Shown: positions 19,406 to 27,871 of the stretch, piece by piece
How positions within the stretch are numbered: position 1 is the first letter of the stretch
Layout: every line of letters begins with the position of its first letter
DNA from: Pseudooceanicola nitratireducens
GTDB lineage: Bacteria > Pseudomonadota > Alphaproteobacteria > Rhodobacterales > Rhodobacteraceae
Assembly: GCF_900109195.1 (NCBI RefSeq)
Contig: NZ_FNZG01000004.1
Coordinates: 62,001 to 126,000, forward strand
Direction of reading: 5' to 3'
Length of the DNA stretch: 64,000 nt
Made by a program: the position numbers and the translations under genes
The notes under the pieces: generated by a model
What the model was told of the DNA's origin: nothing
The model's input: only the letters and a program-made list of their open reading frames with translations
Database searches by the model: none

Positions 19406-19792
19406 TCAGAGTCGTCCGACTACCGCTTCGATGCAGGCTTGAAGGTCCTTGGGTTCAAACGGTTTCTTCAAAAAGTTGTTCATTCCAAATTTCCGGCCCT
19501 GATCGATGATCGCCTTGTCGGCTTTTCCTGTGATCAGAATGAATCCAACCCCTTTGGTCTTGGCTCCGCTCCGCAGTCTGTGCAGCAGTTGAAGCCCATC
19601 CATCCCGGGCATGTTGTAGTCTGAGATAACCAAGTGCACAGGGGTAGATTCAAGCGCCTTCAAAGCAGAAGGACCGTCCGCCGTACTGGCAACATTCCGG
19701 ACGCCGAATGCGTCGAGGGCCTGAGTGATAAGACCCCGGCTGGTGGACATATCATCCACGACCATGATTCGAATTTGATCGCGTAGAGCCAT
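19406..19792 (-). CDS. cheY: Chemotaxis response regulator CheY
   Basis: The 128-residue single-domain receiver begins MALRDQIRIMVVDDMSTSRG. It has the acidic pair DD at 13-14, the phospho-acceptor aspartate near 58 in SDYNMPGMDG, the threonine in LITGKAD near 88, and the lysine in LKKPFEP near 110. CheY-P carries the signal to the flagellar motor, or acts as a phosphate sink. It is one of two in the cluster. The adjacent CheZ/CheT-like gene suggests that this one is the regulated copy. Confidence 0.93.
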   Translation of the reverse strand: MALRDQIRIMVVDDMSTSRGLITQALDAFGVRNVASTADGPSALKALESTPVHLVISDYNMPGMDGLQLLHRLRSGAKTKGVGFILITGKADKAIIDQGRKFGMNNFLKKPFEPKDLQACIEAVVGRL

Positions 19793-19804
19793 AACAGGGT
19801 TCCT

Positions 19805-20668
19805 TTAGGCGTGTGTGGCGTTTGATGCGTTGATTGGCCGATAGGCTGTCATGCCGACGGATGAAAAACGAGGCAGAGCCTGTTCCGAGACACGTTCGGA
19901 ATGGCCCAAGAAGAACCACCCCTGCGGATGCAACGCGGATTCAAAACGTGGCCACAGGCCGTCCTGCGTCGGCGTATCAAAATAGATCACAACGTTTCGA
20001 CAGAAGATGACGTCGAATTGTGTCCGCATGGGCCAATCGTGCAGCAAATTCAGTTCCCGGAACCGCACCATGCGTTTGACATTCGGCGTGACAATATGAG
20101 CGTCTGAGCTGTTACCCGGTTTCAAGTATCGCTTGCGCATGTCTTCCGGAATACCCGTGATTTGTTGTGTGCTGTATTGACCAACTTCCGCTTTCTCGAG
20201 GATTTTTGGGTCGATATCTGTGGCTAAGATGAGTGTATCCAAGCTTGCCAGTTCCGGGGTCGCATCCAGGATTAGCATTGCGATTGAATAGGGCTCTTGG
20301 CCACTGGAACAGCCAGCAGACCAGATCCGAACCGGTTTGCCGGATTTGGCGCGACGCAAGAGTTCCGGAAGAGCATCTTTCTTCAGGATATCGAAATGGT
20401 GATTTTCCCTAAAAAAATGCGAAACGTTTGTTGTTAGAGCTGAAATCATCAATCGGCGTTCGGCCGAGCCTTCGGCCGCGGACACGAATTTGGCATATGC
20501 CTCGTAGGTGTCGATTCCAGTTGCAGCCAGACGCGTTCGCAGACGGGACTGTACCATGGTCACTTTCGAGTGCGGCAGCACCAGCCCGGCCTCTGCTTTT
20601 GCGAGAGACGAGATCGTCGCGAAGGCCGTCTCGCTGATCGTGCCGGAGCCTTGGGATATCACGCTCAT
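19805..20668 (-). CDS. cheR: Chemotaxis protein methyltransferase CheR
   Basis: CheR uses S-adenosylmethionine to methylate receptor glutamates. The 287-residue protein has the N-terminal helical domain with TTNVSHFFRENHHFD near residue 80 and the SAM-binding segment RIWSAGCSSGQEPYSIAM near 115-132, followed by LATDIDPKILEKAEVGQYS and CRNVVIYF. The ATG at 20668 overlaps the cheW stop (ATGA). Base composition is markedly more AT-rich than in cheW and cheA. Confidence 0.95.
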   Translation of the reverse strand: MSVISQGSGTISETAFATISSLAKAEAGLVLPHSKVTMVQSRLRTRLAATGIDTYEAYAKFVSAAEGSAERRLMISALTTNVSHFFRENHHFDILKKDALPELLRRAKSGKPVRIWSAGCSSGQEPYSIAMLILDATPELASLDTLILATDIDPKILEKAEVGQYSTQQITGIPEDMRKRYLKPGNSSDAHIVTPNVKRMVRFRELNLLHDWPMRTQFDVIFCRNVVIYFDTPTQDGLWPRFESALHPQGWFFLGHSERVSEQALPRFSSVGMTAYRPINASNATHA

Positions 20669-21123
20669 GCGGCCTCATCCGCGGTGGCGGGAACGACAGC
20701 GGACAGATCCAGGACTCGGATCATTCGGTCGTCGATGACGGTCAGGGCCCGCACCACGGACATGTGAGGATCCGACGAGAGTTCGGGCGGCGGTTGCAGG
20801 TCGTCTTCTGTCATGGCGACGATGTCCGACACGGCGTCCACCAGAAGACCGGTCAGGGTTCCGTTGATCTTCACGACAATGATCACGTTGCGATCGCTGG
20901 TTTCCCGTGTGGGCAGGTTCAGACGGCGGGCCAGGTCCATGACGGGCAGGACAGTGCCGCGCAGGTTGATGACGCCGCGCATGAATTCCGGGGCATGGGG
21001 CATCGGCGTCGTCCGGGTCCAGCCGCGGATTTCGCGCACAGACATGATGTCGAGCGAATATTCCTGGTCGGCGACCCGGAACGTCAGGAGCTCAAACCCC
21101 TGGGTTTTGGGTTGGTCATTCAT
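20665..21123 (-). CDS. cheW: Chemotaxis coupling protein CheW
   Basis: CheW links the receptor to CheA at the membrane. The 152-residue protein contains the CheW/SH3-like sequence FELLTFRVADQEYSLDIMSV, a RGVINLRGTVLPVMDLARRL motif near residue 45, and GLLVDAVSDIVAM near 93. It overlaps cheA by 8 bases and cheR by 4, which argues for one transcript. Confidence 0.95.
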   Translation of the reverse strand: MNDQPKTQGFELLTFRVADQEYSLDIMSVREIRGWTRTTPMPHAPEFMRGVINLRGTVLPVMDLARRLNLPTRETSDRNVIIVVKINGTLTGLLVDAVSDIVAMTEDDLQPPPELSSDPHMSVVRALTVIDDRMIRVLDLSAVVPATADEAA

Positions 21124-23263
21124 TGACGGCTTTCCTTTCAGGACGGGCCAGTTCAGCGTGGCGCATGGGGCCGGCGGCGGCGATGATGTCGGCGGGATCG
21201 AGGATCAAGGCGATCTGGCCGTCGCCGAGAATGGTGGCGGCGGCGATCCCGGGGGCACGGTAGAAGCTGTCGTCGAGGCCCTTGATGACGACCTGGCGCT
21301 GATCCTGGATGCCGTCGATGACAAGTGCGGCGCGCGTCCCATCCTCGAGCGAGATGAGCAGCACGATCGCCCCGGCCAGCGTATCGCGGGCACCCCGGTA
21401 GCCGAGCATGATGCCCAGATCGTAAAGAGGAACGAAGCCGCCACGCACGCGGACAACATTGTGGCCGGGGCGCAGCATCTGAACATCCTCGGGGCCGAGG
21501 GACAGAGTTTCCTCGACCACGTTCAACGGGAGAACCAGAGTTTCGCCGGCCACGTTCACGACCATACCGTCCAGTACGGCCAAGGTCAGCGGCAGGCTGA
21601 TCGAGAAGGTCGTGCCCTTGCCCCGTTCCGAGGTGATCGCGATCCGTCCGCCGAGCTGCTGAATCGACGTCTTGACCACGTCCATGCCCACACCGCGGCC
21701 GGATAGGTCGGACACCTGGCTGGCGGTCGAAAACCCGGGCAGAAACAGCAGGTTGTCGATCTCACCATCGGTGAGAGAGGCATCCTGAGGCACGAGCCCC
21801 TTGGATTTGGCGATCCCCAGCACCTTGTCGCGATTGATGCCGCCCCCGTCGTCAGAGACTTCGATGATGACGCGACCAGAGCGGTGCGCGGCGGAGAGGC
21901 GGACGTGGCCGGTGGTTTCCTTGCCGGCCTCTTTCCGGTCCGCCGTGCTTTCCAATCCGTGGTCCACGGCATTGCGGATCATGTGCGTCAGGGGGTCGGC
22001 AAGTCGTTCGATCACGGTCTTGTCGACCTCGGTCGCTTCGCCTTCGGTGATCAGGCGGACGTCTTTCTTCACGGCGGCAGAGGCTTCGCGGACGATGCGA
22101 GACATGCGCTGGAACAATGACTTCACCGGCTGCGCCCGGATCATCATGACGCTATCCTGAATGTCGCGTGTCAGGCGTTGGAATTCTTCAAGCCCGTTCA
22201 TCGCATCGGAATGGGGCGAGAGGCCGGCCTGATCCAGGCTTTGTGCCAGCATGGCCTGATTGATCACCAGCTCTCCGACCAGATTCACAAGCCGTTCGAT
22301 CCGTTCCAGATCGACACGGACCACCGATTTCGGGCCTGCAGCCTTGGCGGGTGGTGCGGCGTCAGATGATGATTCAGGCTTTGCCACCGGTTTGGGTGGG
22401 GCCGGTTCGGGCGCCAGTTCGACCGAAGCAGCGGCTGGCGTTGGTTCGGGCTCCGGCTCCTCCGCGACTGCGGGAAGGTCGGGTAGGGCAGAGGGGCTTT
22501 CGGTGTCGTCGTCCAAGCGTGTGATTGTCAATTCACACAGGCCATCGACAAATTCGAAAACCTCGCGAATTTCATCCTCCATGACCTCGGCCTGAAGGGT
22601 GATATTCCAAGAGAAATACGGGGTTTCCGGAGCGAGAGAGGAAAGGTCGGGCAGGTCGCCGCGATCACAACGCACCTGTGCGGTCCCCAGGGCGGCAAGG
22701 TTGCGCAGAAGGGTCTGGGGTTCGTTGCCGGTGGTAAACAGCTCTTGCCCCGGTTTGAACAGGATCTCGTATTCCGGCGGGGTTGCGGGGGCATCCAGGT
22801 CCGGAAGATCCAGCGTCATGACGCCGAGCGGCTGGAAATCTTCGGCGGTCACCTCTTCTTCCTCGGTGTCGCCGAGGAAGGCGTTCAGCGCCGCGATCAG
22901 GTTATCGCCGCCATTCGGATCAATGTCTTGCCCGTCGCGGCACATGCGCACCAGGTCGGACAGGTGGTCGGCGGCCTGGAAAAAGACCTTCATCGCTTCG
23001 GCATCCGCGGTCAGCTTGCCGCTGCGGACCTCATCCAGGACGGTTTCATAGCGATGTGCAAAGCGAACCAGATCCTCAAGCCCGAAGGCCCCGGCGCCGC
23101 CTTTGATGGAATGCACAGCGCGGAAGACGATGTTGATCGTTTCAGGATCGTCACTTCCGTCATCCATCTGTTGCAGGCCGTCCTGCAGCGCCTCGAGCAG
23201 TTCTTCACATTCGATGAAGAAAGAGGCGCGGATTTCGGCCATCGGGTCATTGGTGTCGTTCAT
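21116..23263 (-). CDS. cheA: Chemotaxis histidine kinase CheA
   Basis: CheA autophosphorylates and passes phosphate to CheY and CheB. The 715-residue protein has a P1 domain with the phospho-histidine His51 in VHSIKGGAGAFG, a P2-like segment near 165-265, a proline/alanine-rich linker, the P3 dimerisation helices (ERLVNLVGELVINQAML), the P4 ATP-binding domain with HMIRNAVDHGLE and GRGVGMDVVK, and the CheW-like P5 domain. All ATP-binding boxes are present, so it should be active. Confidence 0.96.
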   Translation of the reverse strand: MNDTNDPMAEIRASFFIECEELLEALQDGLQQMDDGSDDPETINIVFRAVHSIKGGAGAFGLEDLVRFAHRYETVLDEVRSGKLTADAEAMKVFFQAADHLSDLVRMCRDGQDIDPNGGDNLIAALNAFLGDTEEEEVTAEDFQPLGVMTLDLPDLDAPATPPEYEILFKPGQELFTTGNEPQTLLRNLAALGTAQVRCDRGDLPDLSSLAPETPYFSWNITLQAEVMEDEIREVFEFVDGLCELTITRLDDDTESPSALPDLPAVAEEPEPEPTPAAASVELAPEPAPPKPVAKPESSSDAAPPAKAAGPKSVVRVDLERIERLVNLVGELVINQAMLAQSLDQAGLSPHSDAMNGLEEFQRLTRDIQDSVMMIRAQPVKSLFQRMSRIVREASAAVKKDVRLITEGEATEVDKTVIERLADPLTHMIRNAVDHGLESTADRKEAGKETTGHVRLSAAHRSGRVIIEVSDDGGGINRDKVLGIAKSKGLVPQDASLTDGEIDNLLFLPGFSTASQVSDLSGRGVGMDVVKTSIQQLGGRIAITSERGKGTTFSISLPLTLAVLDGMVVNVAGETLVLPLNVVEETLSLGPEDVQMLRPGHNVVRVRGGFVPLYDLGIMLGYRGARDTLAGAIVLLISLEDGTRAALVIDGIQDQRQVVIKGLDDSFYRAPGIAAATILGDGQIALILDPADIIAAAGPMRHAELARPERKAVNE

Positions 23264-23275
23264 GCGGCCGCCCCC

Positions 23276-23641
23276 TTATCCGGTGACCATGGTCAGGGCC
23301 TTGACCAGTTTCTGCGGGTCGAAGGGTTTCACGATCCAGCCGGTGGCCCCGGCGTTGCGGGCCCTTTGCTTCAACTCTGGGGCGCTTTCGGTGGTCAGGA
23401 CCAGGATCGGTGTGGCGCGGTGTTCTTCCTGGCTGCGCACGGCGTCGATAAAGCCGAAGCCATCCATGCGCGGCATGTTGATGTCGGTGATGATCGCATC
23501 CGGGTCGAGGCCATCCAAAACTTCGATCCCGTCGACGCCGTCTTCGGCCAGGTGAACATCGAAACCGGCGGGCACAAGGCACATGCGGATCATGTCGCGC
23601 ATCGTGCGACTGTCATCCACGGCAAGGACTGTCAGGCTCAT
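23276..23641 (-). CDS. cheY: Chemotaxis response regulator CheY (second copy)
   Basis: The 121-residue receiver begins MSLTVLAVDDSRTMRDMIRM. Its phospho-acceptor aspartate is near residue 52 in ITDINMPRMDG, with TTESA near 81 and IVKPFDP near 101. It precedes cheA in the minus-strand operon, and its ATG overlaps the stop of the STAS gene. In alphaproteobacteria with two CheY proteins, one often drives the motor while the other drains phosphate; which is which cannot be told here. Confidence 0.92.
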   Translation of the reverse strand: MSLTVLAVDDSRTMRDMIRMCLVPAGFDVHLAEDGVDGIEVLDGLDPDAIITDINMPRMDGFGFIDAVRSQEEHRATPILVLTTESAPELKQRARNAGATGWIVKPFDPQKLVKALTMVTG

Positions 23642-23913
23642 ACCGTGGCCTCCGTCAGGGTTTCGGGGGTGAAGCCGAGGTGAGTGAGCTGTTCCAGAAC
23701 CCGGTCAGAGGTCTGAACAAGGCTAAGCCTGTGACCGGCGGCCGAGAGGCTGATCGCGGCAGAGGCGACGACCTGGGCCCCCAGCGCGCCGAATTGCGTC
23801 ACATCGGACGCATCCAGGGTCAGATCCCCATCCAGCCGGTCCTTCAGATCGGCGGCAAGCGCCGTGGCGGCGGAGAGATCGAGTTTCGGCGGCAGCTTGT
23901 ACGGTTCGGCCAT
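23638..23913 (-). CDS. STAS-domain protein of the che operon
   Basis: The 91-residue protein starts MAEPYKLPPKLDLSAATALA behind AAGGAAGG. It shows the STAS pattern of SpoIIAA-like anti-anti-sigma factors, with LDASDVTQFGALGAQVVASA near residue 42, but the residue at the phosphorylated serine position is not clearly the usual one. Such small STAS genes head chemotaxis operons in many alphaproteobacteria, where their role is poorly defined. It is the first gene of the minus-strand che operon. Confidence 0.8.
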   Translation of the reverse strand: MAEPYKLPPKLDLSAATALAADLKDRLDGDLTLDASDVTQFGALGAQVVASAAISLSAAGHRLSLVQTSDRVLEQLTHLGFTPETLTEATV

Positions 23914-23997
23914 CGACACCTTCCTTGACGTGGGGTGACTGACAGGCGGCAGGCGCGTCAGGTCCATGAGATCAGGAATGTCATAGGCGGGCAGGCG

Positions 23998-24012
23998 TTA
24001 AGGCGGGGTTAC
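23998..24012. promoter_or_regulatory. CtrA-box-like site upstream of the che operon
   Basis: TTAAGGCGGGGTTAC matches the CtrA consensus TTAA-N7-TTAA at seven of eight bases. It lies 85 bases upstream of the STAS gene. CtrA controls motility and chemotaxis genes in Rhodobacterales, which makes the position meaningful, but CtrA is not in the window and a single near-match can occur by chance. Confidence 0.4.
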
Positions 24013-24042
24013 GCTGCCATGGCAAAAATGGGCGTATTGCAT

Positions 24043-24074
24043 AAAAAACGGCGCGCCCTGGGGGCACGCCGTTT
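24043..24074 (-). terminator. Rho-independent terminator of the methyltransferase operon
   Basis: On the minus strand, AAACGGCG...CGCCGTT forms a long G+C-rich stem with GCCC/GGGC continuing inside it, followed by six T residues (A43-A48 on plus). It lies 21 bases after the stop of the gene at 24095. Confidence 0.85.
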
Positions 24075-24094
24075 CGATGTCTGACACTTGATCC

Positions 24095-25066
24095 TTAGCG
24101 ACGGCGGCGACGGCCACCGCGACCTGCGGATTGGGCGGCCTGTGCGGCCTCGGGGAAGGTTGCGCCTTCTTTCACGGCATCCAGCACGCGCGAGAAGCCG
24201 ATCCAGTTGCCGCCGTTCGGGTCGTGGTTCATCAGCAGGTTGGCGGCCTTGATGGCCTCCATCTCCACCTGGCGGACCGGGTTCATGATCGCCGAGGTCA
24301 TACCGGCGCCGATGGCCATCGGCAGGAAGGCCGCATTGATTCCATGGCGGTTGGGCAGGCCGAAGGACACGTTCGACGCACCGCAGGTGGTGTTCACGCC
24401 CAGTTCGTCCCGCAGACGGCGCACCAGGGTAAAGACCTGCTGACCGGCGGTGGCCATGGCCCCGATCGGCATCACCAGCGGATCGACCACGATGTCATGG
24501 GCGGGAATGCCGAAATCTGCGGCGCGTTCGACGATCTTCTTGGCAACGGCAAAGCGGACCTCGGGGTCTTCGGAAATGCCGGTGTCGTCGTTCGAAATCG
24601 CCACGACGGGCACGTTGTACTTCTTGACCAGGGGCAGAACCAGTTCCAGCCGCTCTTCCTCACCGGTGACCGAGTTCAGCAGGGGACGCCCTTCGGCGGC
24701 TTCAAGACCGGCCTCGAGCGCGCCGGGGACCGAGCTGTCGATGCACAGCGGCACGTCAACCAGCGCCTGCACCCGCTTGACCAGTTCCGGCATCAGCATC
24801 GGTTCGACAAAGTTGTTGTCGGCATAGCGCGGGTCGCTGGCCATCTTGTTGGTGAAAACCGCACCCGAGTTGATGTCCAGCACCATGGCCCCGCAGGCGA
24901 CCTGTTCGACAGCGTCCTTTTCGACGGTCGAGAAATCGTCCATCTCAAGCTCTGCCGCCAGCTTCTTGCGCCCCGTGGGGTTGATACGTTCGCCGATGAC
25001 GCAGAAGGGTTCGTCGAAACCGATCACGACGGTCTTGGTTTTGCTTTCGATCACGGTGCGGGTCAT
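24095..25066 (-). CDS. Methyltetrahydrofolate-binding methyltransferase (split MetH-type)
   Basis: The 323-residue TIM-barrel protein belongs to the pterin-binding family of MetH and corrinoid methyltransferases: FCVIGERINPTGRKKLAAEL near residue 21, VLDINSG near 62, PLCIDSS near 106, LNSVTGEEERLELVLPL near 130, and TTCGASNVSFGLPNR near 229. It would pass the methyl group of methyltetrahydrofolate to a cobalamin protein. The homocysteine- and B12-binding parts of MetH are absent, as in the split methionine synthase reported in Phaeobacter. The C-terminus is arginine-rich (RGGRRRRR). It is the last gene of its operon. Confidence 0.85.
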   Translation of the reverse strand: MTRTVIESKTKTVVIGFDEPFCVIGERINPTGRKKLAAELEMDDFSTVEKDAVEQVACGAMVLDINSGAVFTNKMASDPRYADNNFVEPMLMPELVKRVQALVDVPLCIDSSVPGALEAGLEAAEGRPLLNSVTGEEERLELVLPLVKKYNVPVVAISNDDTGISEDPEVRFAVAKKIVERAADFGIPAHDIVVDPLVMPIGAMATAGQQVFTLVRRLRDELGVNTTCGASNVSFGLPNRHGINAAFLPMAIGAGMTSAIMNPVRQVEMEAIKAANLLMNHDPNGGNWIGFSRVLDAVKEGATFPEAAQAAQSAGRGGRRRRR

Positions 25067-25090
25067 GGTGGTCCCTTGCTTTTCAGATGG

Positions 25091-26014
25091 TCAGGATTGG
25101 TTGGCGGGCGTACCGGCGGAACCGGCGTTTTCGGTGACCCAGGTGGCGGCGGTCTTGATGCCGCCAAGCGGGAAGATATGCGCCTGTTCGATCAGGCTGT
25201 CGGGCGTTTCGGCCTTGTGCCGGGCCAGCGCCGACAGAACCTCGGTCGGTTCATAGGGCAGAACCAGCTTGGTCACGTCCATGGCGCGTTTCTGCAGCAC
25301 CTTCAGGGACGGGCCGACGCCGCAGGCGATGGCGAATTTGATCAGGGTCTGAAGCTTGGCCGGGCCAGCGATGCCGATGTGGATCGGGATCTCGATTCCT
25401 TCGTCTTTCAGGCGGTTGGCCCAGGCGATGATCGGATCCGCGTCAAAGGCGAACTGGGTGGCCATGGACATCTTGGCATCGGTGCGCTCAGCAAAGGCCT
25501 GCTTCCAGCGCAGGGCCTCCATCACCATCTTGTCCGACCCGTCGGGGTCGATGTCGCGGTTGCCCTCGGGGTGGCCGGCGACATGAAGGCGGTCAAAGCC
25601 CGCGCGATCGAAGATGCCGGTTTCCAGCAGCTGCATCGAGGAATGGAAATCGCCCGCGGGCTCGGCCACGCCGCCGGCCAGGATCAGGCCCTGGGTCACG
25701 CCGGCCTCGGCCTGGTAGCGGTTCACCCAGTCTTCCAGCGTCGCGGCATCGCGGATGATGCGCGCGGGGAAATGCGGCATGACGTCAAAGCCTTCGTCCG
25801 ACAGACGGGCGGCGGTGGCGACCATGTCCTCGATCGGGGTGCCGTCGATATGGGCGATGTAGACGCGCGTGCCGCGGGGCAGATGCGCGGTGAAATCCTC
25901 GACCTTCTCGGCGGTGCGGGGCATCACCTCGATCGAATAGCCCTGCAGGAAGGCTTCAAGATCCGCGTTCACCGGTTCCACTGACGCCTTGCGGGCGAAA
26001 TTCAGAATTCCCAT
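25091..26014 (-). CDS. Methylenetetrahydrofolate reductase-like protein
   Basis: The 307-residue protein starts MGILNFARKASVEPVNADLE behind GGAGG. It has the TIM-barrel features of the MetF family: the EVMPRTAEKVED segment near residue 28, TRVYIAHIDG near 50, LILAGGVAEPAGDF near 110, HVAGHPEGN near 143 and TQFAFDADPIIAW near 180. These match the FAD-binding barrel, but it is an outlying group compared with classical MetF. It sits between the PF13769-type gene and the methyltetrahydrofolate-binding protein and probably supplies or processes the same one-carbon intermediate. Confidence 0.8.
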   Translation of the reverse strand: MGILNFARKASVEPVNADLEAFLQGYSIEVMPRTAEKVEDFTAHLPRGTRVYIAHIDGTPIEDMVATAARLSDEGFDVMPHFPARIIRDAATLEDWVNRYQAEAGVTQGLILAGGVAEPAGDFHSSMQLLETGIFDRAGFDRLHVAGHPEGNRDIDPDGSDKMVMEALRWKQAFAERTDAKMSMATQFAFDADPIIAWANRLKDEGIEIPIHIGIAGPAKLQTLIKFAIACGVGPSLKVLQKRAMDVTKLVLPYEPTEVLSALARHKAETPDSLIEQAHIFPLGGIKTAATWVTENAGSAGTPANQS

Positions 26015-26040
26015 CAATCTGTCCCTCCAGCGGGGCGGTG

Positions 26041-26343
26041 TCATGCCCAGCCATCGTTGGCGATCAGGGCCTTGAGCCGCGCCTGATCGTATTCCGCCTC
26101 AAGCCGGGCGATTTCGCCGGCCGCGATGTCCGAGGGCGCGCCCTCGGCCGGGGGAAGAGAGACCTTGCGCCATTCCGCAAGATAAGCGTCGGTATCGGAC
26201 GCGCCCACCTTCATGGCGGCGCGGTCGATGGCCTGCTCGAACCGCTCGGACAGCACCTGTTTGGCTGCCTTGCGACCCTTGCCGACGATCACCTGCGCGG
26301 GGATATCCCGCCAGCAAACAAGGGTGATTTCGGTCTGGGCCAT
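26041..26343 (-). CDS. Virulence-factor (PF13769)-type small protein
   Basis: The 100-residue protein starts MAQTEITLVCWRDIPAQVIV behind AAGGAA. The sequence CWRDIPAQVIVGKGRKAAKQ with the following helical half is characteristic of a small family labelled virulence factor in databases, despite being common in free-living Rhodobacteraceae. It heads the operon with the MetF-like and methyltetrahydrofolate-binding genes, so a role in one-carbon or cobalamin chemistry is more likely than virulence. It is cytoplasmic, with no signal peptide. Confidence 0.75.
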   Translation of the reverse strand: MAQTEITLVCWRDIPAQVIVGKGRKAAKQVLSERFEQAIDRAAMKVGASDTDAYLAEWRKVSLPPAEGAPSDIAAGEIARLEAEYDQARLKALIANDGWA

Positions 26344-26651
26344 GGTCGCGGTTCCTTCGTTCCCGGTATCCCTGAGATACGGCAGGCGGGGGTGATTTCG
26401 GGTGTCGTTTTCGACATCTCGCATCGCAGCCGCGACGCGGGGTCAGGTCTAACGGGGGCGGATCGGCGAATCCAGATGCGATCGGCCCTGTCGAATCGCC
26501 GTATTTCTCATGACCGTTATGAATCGTGTCGCGGGCGGGCAGGGCGCGGGCGCGCGGACCCGATGATTTCGCGTCAAGTTGCGCGGCGGCGCTTGCGCAA
26601 ACATGGGCCGTCGACTACCTTTTCCCTAACACGTATCAGGAGGGCGCAACG
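26344..26651. other. 308-bp divergent intergenic region
   Basis: This gap holds the promoters of the one-carbon operon (minus) and of the Ppx/GppA gene (plus). I see an imperfect hairpin TTGCGC...GCGCAA at about 26578-26600 and a clear AGGAGG before the Ppx start. An open frame extends through it from 26526, but its codons look unconstrained and its start has no ribosome-binding site. No RNA gene is evident. Confidence 0.5.
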
Positions 26652-27764
26652 ATGGCGCCCAGGCGTCCCAAAGGTGCGGGCGCATTCCCGAAGCCGGTCG
26701 AGAGCCCCGTACCCAACCCGCCGGATCCATCCGAGCTTTATGCCGCGCTGGATCTGGGCACGAATTCGTGCCGCATGTTGATTGCCCAGCCAAAGGGCAG
26801 CCAGTTTCATGTGGTCGACAGTTTTTCGAAATCGGTGCAGCTGGGCGCCGGTCTGGAAAGATCTGGGCAATTGTCCCGGTCTTCCATGACCCGGACGATC
26901 CAAGCGCTGCGCGTCTGCCAGCAAAAGCTGAAGCGTCACCGCGTCCGCCACATGCGGCTGGTCGCGACCGAGGCCTGCCGCCGTGCCGGCAACGCCGAAC
27001 GCTTCATTTCGCAGGTGCGCCGCGAAACCGGCCTGTCGCTTGAGATCATCAAACCCGAGGAAGAGGCCCGCCTGGCGGTCATTTCCTGCGCCCCTCTGGT
27101 GTCGACGCGGACCGAACAGCTTTTGGTCGTGGATATCGGCGGCGGGTCGACCGAACTGGTCTGGATCGACCTGACGGCGGTGCCGTCGCGCGAACGGCCC
27201 AAGGCGATCATGCGGCTTCATGCGGGCTTCCATGCCCCCGAAAGCCCCTTTCCGGCGGCCAAGGTCGTCGACTGGATCAGCGTGCCGCTTGGCGTGGCGA
27301 CCCTGCGCGACCAGTTCCGGGACGTTCAGGACGACACCGCGCGCTTTGCCCTGATGTCCTGGTTCTTCGAAGAATCGCTGGCCGAATTCGCCCCCTACAA
27401 GGACGAACAGGCGCGTGAGGGTTTCCAGATCATCGGCACCAGCGGCACGGTGACCACCGTTGCGGCGTCGCATCTGGGGCTGAAGCGCTATGACCGGACC
27501 AAGGTGGACGGGTTGCGCATGTCCTCGGACCAGATCGACAAGGTGATCCGCGATTACCTGTCGCTTGGGCCCGAAGGGCGGCGCCGTGATCCGCGTATCG
27601 GGCAGGACCGGCAGGCATTGATCATGTCGGGCTCGGCCATCCTTCAGGCCCTTCTGCGCTGCTGGCCAACCGATCGGCTGTCCGTGGCGGACCGGGGGCT
27701 GCGCGAAGGGCTTCTGTATGCGCAGATGTCGGCGCATGGGGTGCTTGAGGACGGGCCTTATTGA
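26652..27764 (+). CDS. Ppx/GppA-family phosphatase
   Basis: The 370-residue protein begins MAPRRPKGAGAFPKPVESPV with a proline-rich leader, and the ASKHA-fold phosphate loop ALDLGTNSCRMLIAQ follows at about residue 36. Further motifs are VATEACRRAGNA near 99, VVDIGGGSTELVW near 159 and IIGTSGTVTTVAA near 259. Family members hydrolyse polyphosphate or pppGpp; which one cannot be decided from this. The ATG is preceded by AGGAGG at 26638-26643. It is followed by rlmE after 107 bases, a pairing common in alphaproteobacteria. Confidence 0.92.
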   Translation: MAPRRPKGAGAFPKPVESPVPNPPDPSELYAALDLGTNSCRMLIAQPKGSQFHVVDSFSKSVQLGAGLERSGQLSRSSMTRTIQALRVCQQKLKRHRVRHMRLVATEACRRAGNAERFISQVRRETGLSLEIIKPEEEARLAVISCAPLVSTRTEQLLVVDIGGGSTELVWIDLTAVPSRERPKAIMRLHAGFHAPESPFPAAKVVDWISVPLGVATLRDQFRDVQDDTARFALMSWFFEESLAEFAPYKDEQAREGFQIIGTSGTVTTVAASHLGLKRYDRTKVDGLRMSSDQIDKVIRDYLSLGPEGRRRDPRIGQDRQALIMSGSAILQALLRCWPTDRLSVADRGLREGLLYAQMSAHGVLEDGPY

Positions 27765-27871
27765 ACCGGGCCTTGGTGCGCCTTCAAAGGCCGGCCCCGC
27801 AGGGAAGGCTTGGCTTTTTGCAGCGGCTGGCGTAATCGGGGCCGCCTTGGAAATGGCGGAAAGGGTCTGTC

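Noticed and set aside
24131-25984. Long plus-strand open frame opposite the methyl-transfer operon
   Set aside because: It spans two clear genes on minus and reads as histidine/glycine-rich shadow protein.
26526-26651. N-terminal extension of the Ppx/GppA protein
   Set aside because: The upstream in-frame start lacks a ribosome-binding site, while AGGAGG stands before the ATG at 26652.
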